Assembly: GCA_035079385.1 (NCBI GenBank)
Contig: JAVHKY010000003.1
Location: 25,807,501 to 25,871,500 of the forward strand
Source: Aspidiotus rigidus
Lineage: Eukaryota > Arthropoda > Insecta > Hemiptera > Diaspididae
Length of the DNA: 64,000 nt
Direction: 5' to 3'
In this document: positions 46,410-58,571 of the stretch, piece after piece
Position numbering within the stretch: position 1 is the stretch's first letter
How the letters are laid out: the number at the start of each line of letters is the position of its first letter
The notes under the pieces: generated by a model
Database searches by the model: none
What the model saw: only the letters and a program-made list of their open reading frames with translations
What the model was told of the DNA's origin: nothing
Translations under genes and position numbers: made by a program

Positions 46410-48660
46410 CTTGTGAACGAACGACAGTGATTTCGTTCAATTTGTACTAAAAGCAGACCTGCCTGCTGCAGCTGTTTCCCTTCCAAAAGTAAACAAACTT
46501 TTTGCGTGTTATTTCCCATAAGGATCATATAACGTTCATTAAAACGCAAATATTTCAAAAATAAACAATTTGTTCAAAACAAGTGGACTTGTTTCATGAA
46601 ATACAAACCTTTCACTTTGTATATTAGGATCATCCATCATTAACATAATATTGACGTTTTTGCGAACGCTTGGTGATTCTTATGAGAATTAACACGCGAA
46701 AAGTTTGTTTACATCTTTGAAGGGAATCAGCTGCAGCATCCAATCTGCTTAGTTCGCGACTCATTTGCCCGTATCTGATTCATTGACGTCATCAGGGAAT
46801 CAGTGTACTGCTCCACTCTCTAGGCCAAACTGGTTTTGTCAATGAATTGACAAAGATAGGAAAGATTGGTTCCAGTTTTGTTCCGCATGAAGGTCTGTAG
46901 CAAGGAGATGAACACAACCTGGAGAATAGGTATCTTACACAAGTACGGCAGAGCTCCGATTCTCGCGATCGTATTCTCTGGACTCGCATTTCTTCATAAC
47001 ATCGATTGAATTAAGACTTCCGAATTCAGACGAAACTAGCTGAATGTTTCCAAAAGCCGAGAGCCAAATTACCTAGGATCGTAAGTTTAGGTTGGAAGCC
47101 AAAGCTGAAATTTTTGGCTGCAATTCTCCGCGTTATGCGGGAATTATGAAAGCTACAGAAAGCCCTGGCTTCTTTTTGGCTTACAAAAGTTTAAATGACG
47201 CTGGCTTTCAACTACTCTCATATCTGTGAAAATTTAACTGAAATCGGCGTTCGACTTGTGGCTTTGAGCTAGCTACAATACTCTAGCCCCACATCAGATC
47301 TGACTTTACTACCATCGATGGGACCTCTGTCTCCCTTCCGTCTTGACAAACAAACATCCTATCCGATTAATTCGCTGATTTCGTCGAAACTCCAATCCAG
47401 TCAGACCTGCTTGGGTTGCAAAAAAGAAAGCCCTTTTCATAAGAGCCAAAGCTCACTTTTCTAATTTTAAACATCTATACCTTCGAAAAAAGTTCACTCT
47501 CGAAAAATCAACTGCCAAACACACAGTAGAATAGCGCGCTGTAAGATTAACACAATTCCTTTCGAATAATCCGTATACTGCATACTATAGAATCTGACGC
47601 TCATATTCATTTCAGCCTTTCTCTCTCTGGAATAAGTCGTTCCACTTCCTACCCGCAGTTTTCGCACCCCATTTTTACGCCTTTACACCAGACCATATAT
47701 TAAAGAAAAATTTTCGGCTTCCACTCGGTCATATTAAAAAACAAACGTTACAGCCATAAATTTAGCGAGAAAATTTGAATGCGACGAGAAACCACGCCTG
47801 GAAAAACTGATTAAGAAATCTCGACTCCCTCGGTCCGTCGACTACAATACACTTAAACGAGACGGAGAGAGTGGGCGAGAAAGTGAGAATAAGAAAGAAA
47901 GCTGCGAGCAAGGCGGAAAAAAGAGGAAGCTTAATTACTCCGGAGTAAAAATCAAAATAAGCAGCTGTTCGCCTCAGACGATGCGACGGCGTGAATATTT
48001 CGTTTTTCACTATACACAGTGTACAAAATATACTTCGCCGTAGTATAGATAGTTGCGGATAATTTCTACTAGGAAGTACTTATCACTGTTCAGTTTCGTT
48101 TATAGGTCCCGAAATGCTCGTAAAAAAGGGTTAATTTAACGAAAGACCCGAACATTAACGCCCGTGCAAAGGCAACTGGTATATATTGGCATTCACCTTT
48201 ATTAAACTTTTTCTACCGTCGCAGAAGTGTAAGACGTACCGGCACCCCCTATTTTCTTAAATTTCGGAGGGTTTAGCGTACACACACCTCTTCGATATAT
48301 CGCGTGCAATAAATAAAAAAATGTAACAGTCGAATTGGTTAATTTTCAGGTGTAAACGGAAGGATAATTTACACGCATGACCGGTCGCATGTCCCGACCG
48401 TCTATCCTCAAAAAAGAAAGAAGGATTCAGAAAATACATCAGTTTCTATTCGTTTCTAAAATGATACTTTACTTGTCTACACACGACTCACAGAGTGTCG
48501 ATATGAAGTGTGTTTGTCAGTGCATATTCGCCCCCAAAGATGGACGTAAAAATTGGAGGTATTTTCATCTCTACATAATGCGACACTTTCTGGCAGTCGA
48601 TGGTTGTACGAACAGATGAATTGAACTGAATTTATTTTCCTACTTTAGATAATTTCAGAA
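46410..48660. other. No gene; dispersed-repeat copies at 46910-47290
   Basis: 46910-46990 and 47040-47290 contain inverted pieces of the family in the 704-bp units (ACCTGGAGAATAGGTATC, CCAAAGCTGAAATTTTTGGC, GGCTTTCAACTACTC). The rest shows no supportable feature. Confidence 0.4.
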
Positions 48661-48664
48661 TTAA

Positions 48665-48755
48665 GGTTGTCGATGAGTGCAGTAGATGAGGAATGAAGGA
48701 GAATGGAAACGAGAGGTCGCGGGTTCGATTCCCTCTCGGGTCAAGAGATTTTCTC
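48665..48755 (+). repeat. tRNA-derived SINE-like fragment
   Basis: GGTTCGATTCC at 48721-48731 fits a Pol III B box, within a near T-arm (GCGGG, loop, CCCTC with one mismatch). The upstream part has at best a weak A box and no full cloverleaf or anticodon arm, so it is not a functional tRNA. Confidence 0.3.
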
Positions 48756-48879
48756 GTCGTATCTCCTCTCCGTTCCTTATCAAAGTTACTTTTTGGTGTA
48801 TCCCTCCCTCGATCAATTGGTTGAAGGTCTTGAACAAATTTCTACTTTCATAATGTTATGAACATTGAACAGTGAAACT

Positions 48880-49060
48880 TGGAAAATTTAGCTGGTCTCT
48901 CCAATTCAGGGCATTGCAGCCAGTCGAAAGACGTATTCAGCCTAATTTTCAGACGAGAGAGAGGCAGAAAGCCAACTTTATTTATAATTTCCTAAGCCGA
49001 AAGTCGAAATAAGCCAATTTTTTCAGCTTTTTCGATTTTTTGCACAAAAGGAAAATGAAA
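48880..49060 (+). repeat. Copy of GCTGAAAGCC dispersed family
   Basis: GGGCATTGCAGCCAGTCGAA, then AGCCTAATTTTCAGACGAGA and GCCAACTTTATTTATAA, parallel the corresponding part of the 704-bp unit. Confidence 0.5.
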
Positions 49061-49339
49061 AAAATCTGAGTTATATCCAATGGAAAACAAAAGAAAGATC
49101 TCATCAATTCGCGATTTAATATTTCAATTTTCTATAGCTAGTCAAACATAATTTATCTCAATATTAAAATTTGAAATCATTCAGAATACTCACGATTTTT
49201 TGTTTTCATCTATAATTAAACACACCCAAAGATCATTTCAATGATTTCGTTGCGATGACATTATTATTCCAGTTCCAATTCGGAATTATCCATATTAAGA
49301 AAAAATTGAGAACGAGTCGACCTAGCCTAGGCAAATTAG

Positions 49340-51655
49340 ACAATAAAAAAGAATTTTCTGGTAGAGAACGGGTGTTTGCTGAAATGTGTAGAGGAAGATA
49401 TCGAAAAGTACCTTAAAAAAAACCCACTCCCTAAAGGCCGGGGAAAATTTTTTGTGGCACATTTTGGCCCCCCAAATTCAGTTTTTGGACTATTTCTCAA
49501 GAACTAAGCGTTTTACAAGAAAATGTTTCGAACAAAAGATGTTCCTCTTGAAATTTCAAATAAAATGATGCATAGAAAGTCCAGTTTAGACCGAATAGTC
49601 AGCTCAAAAATTCTCTCGAAGTAATATAGTTTTCAAAATTAAGACGAAATTCATCAAATTTTTGCTGAAGATCAACTTCTAGGAGAAAATGTATAGGAAG
49701 GAAACATGTTCTTTATAGTATTTCTTATAAAATAAGTTTACAATTGAGCAAATGTAATACCTAATATCTTCTGTAGAACAAGCGGAAATAGAGGAAATTT
49801 ATTGTAGAATTAATTCTTATGCTGTATTTAGCTATAAGAATTAAAATTTAGCTATCAAGACTTACAACAGGATAAAGATGGAATTATTCATCCATATCTG
49901 ATAGTACTCGCATTTTTTGGATATTCTTCTTTGTGTGATACACAGCAATATTTTTAGCAGATGTGACATCAAGCTGATTAGTCTGAAATTGTTGCAGCTT
50001 TTCGTTTTTTGCTTCTTGGGAATTGTTATGAACTTTGATCGAAGCCATTCTTCTGGTATCTGGTATTGTTCCGCTAATGTAGATTCTGTTGTACAGTCTC
50101 GTCAGTTTTCCAATGCTGTGTTCATCCAACACTTTCAGTAATTCTGCTATCATTCCATCCGATCCAGGGGCCTTTCTTACTGGAGCGTTCCTTATTGCGC
50201 TTTCTACTTCGGATTGAAGGATTGCTAGTCCTTCTTCTGCAGTAACTTCCACGGATTCTCTTTCATCTTCAAACAGTTTCTCAATATATCTGGTCCATTC
50301 CACAACCAGACTGTTTTCCTCCACACCTATGTTTCCCTCTTGGTTTCTCATTACGTTAGGTTTCTTTGGTCTGTAAATTCCGGCAGTTTCCTTCAGTTTC
50401 TTGTGTAGCTGATATTCGTCGTGTTTTTCTATTAGTTGTTCTATTTCTTCACAAAATTTAAGATAAAATACTTCTTTTGCTTTTTTTACTGCCTTTTTGA
50501 CCTTCCTCTGGGTCTCTCTGTATTTTCGCTCATCCTTGTTCTTGTATTTCCTTCCTTCGTCTACGAGTTCCAGAATTTCTGCTGTTATCCATGCGTTCTT
50601 CTTTTTTCGCTCCCTTTTGCCCAGGTCTTCTTCAGCCGATTACAATATTACATTCTTCATTGGCGTACTAGTTTTTTCGATATTATTATTTCCTATTTCC
50701 TGCTCGGAAATGCCTTGTAATTTATGGCTTATATTTTCTCTTATCTTTCATTTGACCTCTGGTTGTTGTAGTTTTAACGTATTTATAAACTGTTTTGAGG
50801 CATTCTTAATTTTCTTCAATCGGGTTTTAACCTTCGCCGCAAGAAAGATATGATCTGAGTTTATATCTGCACTAGAATACGTTTCCACGGCTTTTACCGA
50901 GTTTCTGAAACGCTTTTTGACCATTATGTAGTCTATTTGGTTTCTGACTATCAAATCTTTACTATCAGTCGGAGCTTTCCACGTATATAACCTTCTTTTT
51001 GGTAGCTGAAACCACGTATTGGTAATGATAAGTTGTTGTTCCTGACAAAATTGGTTGAGGCGTTCACCGCGTTCGTCTTGTTCTCCTAAGCCAAAAAGTC
51101 CGGCAATTGTTCCTGTTGGACCTCTTCCAACCTTAGCATTCATATCTCCAATCACAGAAGTGACATTGTGATTTTTGCAGGCTTTGAGAAGAATTCCTTA
51201 TTGTCACATTTTACAGCCACAGAAGATGAAGAAGCAAACAAAATGTGTGTAGAATAAACTTTATTTATAGGAAAGAAAATGTTTCCTTCCTATACATTTT
51301 CTTCTAGAAGTTGATTTTTCCGAGATATCAGCAAAAATTTGATAAATTTTGAAAACTATATTACTTCGAGAGAATTTTTGAGCTGACTATTCGGTCTAAA
51401 CTGGACTTTCTATACATCATTTTATTTGAAATTTCAAGAGGAACATCTTTTGTTCGAAACATTTTCTTGTAAAACGCTTAGTTCTTGAGAAATAGTCCAA
51501 AAACTGAATTTGGGGGGCGAAAACGTGCTACAAAAAATTTTTCCCGGCCTTTAGGGAGTGGGTTTTTGTTTAGGTACTTTTCGATACCTTCCTCTACACA
51601 TTTCAGCAAACATCCGTTCTCTACCAAAAATTCTTTTTTAAGCTCATTTTGTGTC
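49340..51655. mobile_element. Inverted repeats of about 400 bp enclosing RTE fragment
   Basis: Left repeat about 49340-49745, right about 51245-51655, inverted. Shared blocks include GGTAGAGAACGG, CCACTCCCTAAAGGCC, AATTCAGTTTTTGGACTATT, CTCAAGAACTAAGCGTTTTA and TCCTTCCTATACATTTTC. Weak similarity may extend outward to AATTAGACA on both sides. The interior is an RTE piece truncated at both ends. No target duplication was recognised. Confidence 0.8.
49884..51205 (-). pseudogene. RTE-type LINE internal fragment (endonuclease to RT start)
   Basis: From 51205 down: the APE endonuclease end with VIGDMNAKVGRGPTG, FGLGEQDERGERLNQFCQEQ, RRLYTWKAP, RNQIDYIMVKKRFRNSV and DINSDHIFLAAKVK. A linker in other frames follows. 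The next frame, 50351-49884, is the start of the reverse transcriptase with WTRYIEKLFEDERE, RKAPGSDGMIAELLKVL and LTRLYNRIYISGTIPD, decaying by frameshift. EN N-terminus, RT motifs with catalytic Asp, and 3' end are all missing. A LINE insertion normally keeps its 3' end, so this looks like captured internal sequence. Confidence 0.85.
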
Positions 51656-51839
51656 TAATTGACTAGACTAACCAGTATTTCTGCTTTTTGGACCCGCAGG
51701 CCGCAATGCTTCTTTTCTTTATCTTTGCCAATATGCTAGAGACTCAAACTCGAAGAGCATTTAAACAATAAAATCGAAATGAGTTCAAGTAGAAAATGAA
51801 GCCTGCAGAAGTGCAGACTGCAGAGTCCTCCGGTCAAAA

Positions 51840-52045
51840 TGAACACAAGCTGGAGAATAGGTATCGTTTAAAAGCGTAATGAAGCCTTAATTCTCCTGAT
51901 TGTTTGTTTTGTGCTCCTACATGATATCAATCAGCCAAGAATCAGCTGAATTAAGCCAGCCAAATTAGGCCGAAAGCCATATTTTTCAAGGTCGTAAGTT
52001 TAAGCTGAAAGCCGAAGCTGAAACTTTCGGCTGCAGTGCTCTGCC
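51840..52045 (-). repeat. Inverted copy of GCTGAAAGCC dispersed family
   Basis: AAGCTGGAGAATAGGTATCG and TTAAGCTGAAAGCCGAAGCT are inverse to words near 44980 and 44810. Confidence 0.55.
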
Positions 52046-52304
52046 TCCATCACCTCAAATGATGACATCAGAAAGCCTACTTATAGATGATTTCTCTTAT
52101 TTTCGCTTTCCTTTTATAAGCATGCATGATTCATGAAAGTGTTCATCCCTCTCAAAACTCTAGCCTTCAAAAAAACGTAAGTGGACACTACAAAGCTCAT
52201 AATTCACAAATATCAATTATGTAAAATTAAAAATGATGACTGTAGATACATACCAAGGTAAGAAATTTCTATGAACTTACAAACTGGTCTAAAATTTCAA
52301 CCCG

Positions 52305-52465
52305 TTGATGACGTCATAAGGTAAGCGTGGCCTTGACCTACTCAAGATTACGTCATCCTTTATGAGACGGGGAACATGATCTTCATTTTTTGCGCCGTGG
52401 AAAGTAATTTTATATTTTTTCATGACGTCACGGATGATATCATCGGTTGCCCGTGACGTCATCAG
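52305..52465 (+). repeat. CRE-like palindrome cluster
   Basis: GATGACGTCATAA at 52307, then a symmetric block 52422-52462: ATGACGTCACGG, ATGATATCAT, CGGTTGC, CCGTGACGTCAT. The outer 12-mers are perfect inverse copies. Confidence 0.7.
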
Positions 52466-52929
52466 CTTGGGCTCCTTCTTCCGTACTCTGTCCTTTTTTG
52501 GTATCCAAAAAATTTACAAGTTCTAGTTGTAGGGTGCCTAACATCCTTCTGGGAGGGGTCCACTCAGTTAAGACGAATGAGAATTTTCCAATAGTTGTAA
52601 TATGTATCTCGATTACAATGTCTAATTATAATGTCATGATCGATCTTTACTCGAGAGAAACTCTTTCCGGAATAATCGTGAGCACCCCAAGATGAGGAAT
52701 GGAGTTTTGCAAATTTATAAACTTGATTCATTCAGAATAGCTCGGTCTCCCTTTCTCTCTGTGGTAAAATTCCTGAAGTCTTGACGTACCTACAACCATA
52801 GAGACCCTAATTTGAAATTTCGCGACTGGGTAGAATTTTTCAAGTCCTGACCCCGAGGTTTGTACGGCCTTACGGACGGTCGGAAAATTAGTAATTGGGG
52901 GTTAAACGAGAGCGGAGACACGAATCATG

Positions 52930-55480
52930 TCAAAATTTCTACCATGAAAGAAATCGGGAATGGGAAAATTTCGAATATCAAGCTACTTACTTAAGACAAG
53001 AGGAGGATTTGAAAATTTTATACTCTTCGGGTCTCCAATTTTGAATTCAATTCTCAATAACAATTAATTCACTCTGTACAGCAAGTTTCCCTGCGATCCC
53101 TGTTCAACTTCGCGTTTATAATAATTAGATTGTAGATATGCATTCACAAATTTAGTGGTGATATAATGAGTGTTTCCTGAGAGATGTGAATGAAATTGAG
53201 AATATTGACGCGCGCTCAAGCTATCTGTCCTCTAATATTGGACCTGGACCTGGAAGTTTACGTACTCTTACGTTTTATCAAACAAAGAGTGACCATCGCG
53301 TAGACAATAAATCTAGTTCGGATAGTATCCTGACATGTCAGGTCTGGGATCACTCCGATTGATTGCTCTTTCATTTCCGATTCCATCTTTCCTCTTCTGA
53401 TTTAATCGGCGATGATTGCGAGAGATCACGTCAACAGGTGCTTGATAAAAGCCGACAGCTTTCAAAGATAAACGGGATGTTTTTCAAAGATTTTCTCTCT
53501 TGTAAGCAGCTGCGTACGATAATTTTTGAAAGACGGCGCTCTAATTAAAATCGAATTAATTTTGTTGCAGATACAAAAGTGTCGGAGTGCCACAAATCGG
53601 AGCATTATAACGATGTAAGTATACCGTTTATACAGCAATGGCTTTAATGAATGCAATCTCGAAGTGAGTGCCAATTAAAGTTAATCGTTGCACGTAACGA
53701 GTTAATTTTGCCGCTGCATAGCCAATTAATCGGCCCATCCGCTAAAAATTACGACCATTTCAGACGTGAAAAAAGCCCTCCTTTTTTTTTTTTCCTGAAA
53801 AATGAGCGCTCGTTTCGTCATGGTCGTTTTAGTATATACGTATACCTTGTATAACGGAGGGCCTGTTTGTAAGAAAATATTTTCAGACTCGAAAGAAAAA
53901 GATGAAGAAAAGAAGCTCGAGTCGAGAAAACGCATCACGTTAAAAGGCTAGGTTGCAGGCGTTCGAGTTAACACACTCTCTGTATTACGCGAGCACAAGG
54001 GTGTCGTTAAGAATTACCCCTTTTACAGATTAAACCGAGAGGCGGAATAAAAGTTAACATTTGAGTTGCGGTATTAGATGGGAGAAGATGTAGAAGGAGT
54101 AGAAAGAAAGTGACGGGGGAAATAGTGTCGTCCTCGGTGTCGAAAAAGAACATAACGATATGTCATGGAGAAACAAGTAGTAAATTTACCGTACGGCACT
54201 TCATATACTGTGTAGTAGTTAGTTTTTTTTTTTTTTTGCTAGCACTTCTAGCACACCATTATTAGCAAGTTCTTTTTCTTCACGCGTGACGGTGCCGGGC
54301 GGTAGCTTCTGAGAATTATTGATAATGGCCACCAACAATATCTTTGTTTGTATAAGGGTCATTTAAAGATTCTGAGGATATTATCCTCTTTGGCATTAAC
54401 CTTCACGGTTGCGTGAGCATGATTGCGTTTAGCGGTTTCTGGTCAGTTTGTTTTCAAAAAGTGATGTGAATACTGAAAAAAGTTTTACGAATTCTCCAGC
54501 GACCGCATTTTCGGAAATTATTTCGCAATGAAAACAAGAGGAAAGTTAAGAATTTCTTTGCTCGAAGATTAGTGTTTTTTGACCTCGAATTTTATTGGTA
54601 CGTTTTGCAAAATGCAATTCCGACTATTCAGTAATTTCTTGATGGTCGTCAAGTGTCGTTCTAGACGTTAATGAATCGTTTGTTTTTCCCTACACTCCGT
54701 TCTCATCGATTTTTCTGACGAGATTTTATACCACCCTTTGAGTGGTGCTTAGGAGTTGTACTCCTTTTCGATTGCATACATCTGCACCAATCGCGTAATT
54801 CCATCTAACTTCCTCGTTATAATTGCGGGATAGTTGCATTGTTGTGGTGAAGAGATTGGAGGTTTTGGCTAGAGAATGAAGGAATGAATTGGGAGAGGTT
54901 CGATGGAAACGACTAAAAATGTAACATAATTTGGACTTGATGACCTCGCTACGATCTGCAAAATAGGAAGCGTTTCCTAGTGTTTGACGGCACTACATTT
55001 CCTTTAAATTATTTGAAATAGGTCCACGTGGCGATTTACCCTTTCTTCTATCGTCCTTCCTTCGTGACAAATCTATGTCTATGCGAATTCATAACCTGAC
55101 TCTTCCCTTTAATCCATATAAAATGGGATCCTTTGGGGAGAGGTTTGGAGTGTTCTTTTTTTCTTAATCGCCACGAATGATCCAACAAACTATATCCCCT
55201 TTCCCCTCTCTAAACGACTTTCTGTAGTTGATTGCAGTGTCTCCCTCGCTTCTAAAAATCTCAAACGAACGGCATCTTTACCGCAACTCACCTTCGATAA
55301 GGAAGCCTCGAATCGTGGATTTTATTCTTCCAGCCAAAATACCGTTCTATTTATATTCCATAAAAGTCGCTTACGTTTTTCCTCTTACCCCCAACTCCCC
55401 CGGACCTTCCAGATAAGTCTCCTAGTGCCGTAGTTATTGGGGGGTCAACCCCCCGCCTCCGAAATTTTGGCAGTCCAATG
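52930..55480. other. No gene apart from one candidate exon
   Basis: Mostly unique AT-rich sequence with short homopolymer runs (54223, 53783). See the candidate exon at 53571-53614. Confidence 0.35.
53571..53614 (+). other. Candidate 44-bp internal exon
   Basis: Preceded by a pyrimidine-leaning tract and TTGTTGCAG, followed by GTAAGTATA, both near-consensus splice sites. One phase is open and reads TKVSECHKSEHYND. I recognise no family. Such sites also arise by chance; RNA evidence would decide. Confidence 0.25.
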
Positions 55481-56740
55481 CTCCACTAAATCCCGTGGCC
55501 TCACTTTTAATTTCAAATTCTACTGGACTTGACATTCACGTTTTGTTCCATTGTGAGGAGAGAAGAAATTCAGAAGATAATAATTTCTACTCCTGGACTC
55601 CCCACATCGAAGTTTTGAAAGCCAAATGCGTAAACTCCCCGAATGTTCTAATTTCTATCCCACACTCGCACTGGTTCCAGTCGCAAGCTCTTTCTCCAGC
55701 AATACAATTCTCTAGTCCGCTCTCCACTGGATTACAGGTCCCCAATCTACTAATAGGCTAACGAATCCTCCCTGTTTAGCGATTGGTATACCCTGTGGAC
55801 CAGCCTTACGTTCAACATATGCACCGAGGTTGGTATCCCTTCTTTATGATTCTGCTCATTATCACTTACCGCCTACCATCTTGCGTGTAGGGCCCATTTT
55901 CTCCAACTCCACTATCTTCAAAACTCCTTACTTCTCTCACTAGTGTCCCATCTTTACTAACCTCTTTTCCCTGTCTGATCGTCCCCATCCCCGACGCCTC
56001 AATCTGGTTAACTTATCGAAATCGCCCTACATAATCTACATTAGACACGTGAAGGCCATTATTGCATTTTCCTTCTTACAGCTTGTACTTTACAGATAGA
56101 TTCGCATCGAACTCCAGAACTGGCTAATCTCGCTCTTTTGCGTGAAAACTCCCGCCTCCACATCCTGAACCCCTACCATCTATTCCCGTCGTACTTACCT
56201 CTCTCTCCTTCCCCACTCCATCGATTCCTCTTCCTTTTCGACCCTCTTCCCTCTCGCCAAGCCATGTAAGACCCTATTCTTCCAACTCTATCGTTCAGCG
56301 CATTCTCATCCTCCTGCGCACCTTGACATCTTCTCTATTTTGAATTGTCCTCCTGGTTATATCGGCTGGTAGTCAAGTAAGCCCTGCTTTCCTCAACCAC
56401 TGATCCTTAAAATCTTACGATCGTTCAATACAACCTTTGGTCCCCTCAACTCCGCAATAAACTTCGTTTAATTCTAAAATTTTCCGATCTCCTGTTCATT
56501 TTTAATTTGTTTCTTACGTCCCGAAAAAATAGTCATTGCACGAGTGAGAATCGGCCACACCCGCTTGACCCACTCGTACCTTCTCCCCACCTTTATGCCA
56601 ATTCTGTCATGCTGAGGAATTATCCGCCTACCATGCTTTCTCTTGTCCATGTCTCCTAAACCTTGGAAAATCATTTTCTATACCGTCTCAGGCTTCTTCT
56701 GCCCTATCCAATATCAGAATCTTATTCTAACGCACTAAAC
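55480..56740 (+). pseudogene. LINE 3' half remnant (I-group)
   Basis: Near 55600 the frame reads PHIEVLKAKCVNSPNVLISI, the post-polymerase motif HIKxLKxKCxxxLNxLK of I-group LINEs. At 56526 it reads VIARVRIGHTRLTHSYLLPT, the tail after RNase H. Between them frames are scattered and broken. No poly(A) tail marks the 3' end. Related copies are at 2236 and 29290, all on the plus strand. Confidence 0.7.
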
Positions 56741-57239
56741 TTTTTCCGGTCCACATACTGTTACAAATCCATTCAATTCCAATACTTTAGTCCAAAATGA
56801 GAAGAACGAAAAGAAACGGATGAGTCAGCGAATTAATTTACAGACATAAATTGGATATTGTTGAGAAAATGTAGAGAATTTTAAGAAAACGCGCGTATGA
56901 CTTTATATTCTTCGGGTCTGTTGAGTATTGTGCCCTGTGCCCTGGAATGCGAAAATGGAGGAACTGTATCAATATTTGGCTGAGGTTGTGTTCAGATGTG
57001 TCGAGCAAATGAGAAAATTTCCGGCTCACGTTTTTGATAGGTGTCGGAATTTTCTTTCGAGCATTGTTTCGAAGATCTTTTTGTTCGCCCTATGGCAGTC
57101 ACCACGCGGGTTGTTTACTCCTGTTTTTACAATGGGAAGAGTATTGGTGGATGGAGGATTACCACCTTCTTGTTCTCCACACACGAGTAAACGCCCTTCT
57201 TGGACTAGTATAACTCTACTTTACAATATTTCAAGTTGG

Positions 57240-57365
57240 TAACTTTTGGGAGGCTCACTCGCTCCGCTCGTTCGCCCCCTTTTGGGTATAGTATGATTCT
57301 ACTTTGGAATATTTCAAGCTAATGGCTTTTGGGGCTCACTCGCTCTGCTCGTTCGCTCTCCTCTT
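57240..57365 (-). repeat. Twofold GAGCGGAGCGAG repeat
   Basis: GGCTCACTCGCTCCGCTCGTTCG occurs at 57252 and, with one change, at 57333, each followed by CCCCTTTT or CTCTCCTC and AATATTTCAAGCT. The same palindrome-like word appears in the 10.6-11.2 kb repeats and near 300. Confidence 0.7.
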
Positions 57366-57624
57366 CGGTCTACCTCCTTGGTCTAAAATGAGCCCAGCTT
57401 AGAATATTTCAAGCTGTATAACAAAAACTGACTAGCCCCTTTTATACAGTTGCAGTATAAAGCTACTATAAAGCTAGAAGCTATAGTATAAAGTGGCTGG
57501 TGTGAACTCGCAGATTTTTGATTCACCCACGGAGTAATGAAGGTGAAGAGGGGAGGACTTCTTCGTCTATTATAAGTTTAATTTAAGACAAGTAAAATCC
57601 TAGTATGAAGCTAGTACAAGAAGG

Positions 57625-58543
57625 TATGTCAAAAAAGTTCCCGGACAATTATTTGTATACTCCAATTGACAACACTGGCAAGGAAACCTAATTGAATCTT
57701 GTTTTGTAGTACTATCGACCATCAACATTCAAAATTTCACGTTGATTCATGGCATAGTTTGTCATAAATTAATTTTTGGAGGAATGTCCTTGAGGGTCTG
57801 TGCCGATTCCGTCTTGATGCCTTCTGTAGGCCCCAAATGCTCCCATCCCATGGCATCTCATAGGCGGTCAGTTAGGAAGAAGTCCCTACAATTCAAATCA
57901 GACGAATACAAGAGGTGGTCAAGCATTGGCGTTGGATTATGGGCAAAAAAACCTTTGATACCAAAGGCCGTACCATAGTTGTATATACCAAAAAAAAAAA
58001 AAAAAAAAAAACTCGTGCATAAAAAATCACAATTACATAGTCAAACGCTTTTGTGACTGCCGCTGATACTACTAACAACATTTCTCGACGATTTCCGGCG
58101 AGTCTCCGCTTCATACTGTTGACAACAGATAGCGCGCAAGCATAAACCGGTTTACCAGCGCTTGCAAAAGCTGTAACCGACTCTTACCCCGCCCTGAAAC
58201 AACTAATCACGTTGTACAATGCAGCACGCAGCTTGGTGTACTCTCCAAACACAGCACATAACATTTTTATTAATTTGGTATTTCCTTTTCCTGGTTTTAC
58301 AAGAAATTTGATGACAATTTATTACTCAACCTCTTTTTTACGCAAACAAATTGGCTTGAAATCGGCACGGACCCTCAAGGACATTCCTCCAAAAATTAAT
58401 TTATGACAAACTATGCCATGAATCAACGTGAAATTTTGAATATTGATGGTCGATAGTGCAACAAAACAAGATTCAATTAGGTTTCCTTGCCCGTGTTGCC
58501 AATTGGCGCATACAAATAATCGTCCGGGAATTTTTTTGACATA
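57625..58543. mobile_element. Tc1/mariner-type relic with 181-bp TIRs
   Basis: Element 57627-58541, flanked by TA on each side. Ends TGTCAAAAAAGTTCCCGGAC and, inverted, TGTCAAAAAAATTCCCGGAC. Arms 57627-57807 and 58361-58541 are equal in length. The interior holds a poly(A) run (57990-58010) and a minus frame starting MKRRLAGNRREMLLVVSAA, but no DDE transposase motif. TA duplication and end sequence suit the Tc1/mariner group. Confidence 0.8.
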
Positions 58544-58571
58544 CATAAACTGACCGACGTGAACTCGCAAA

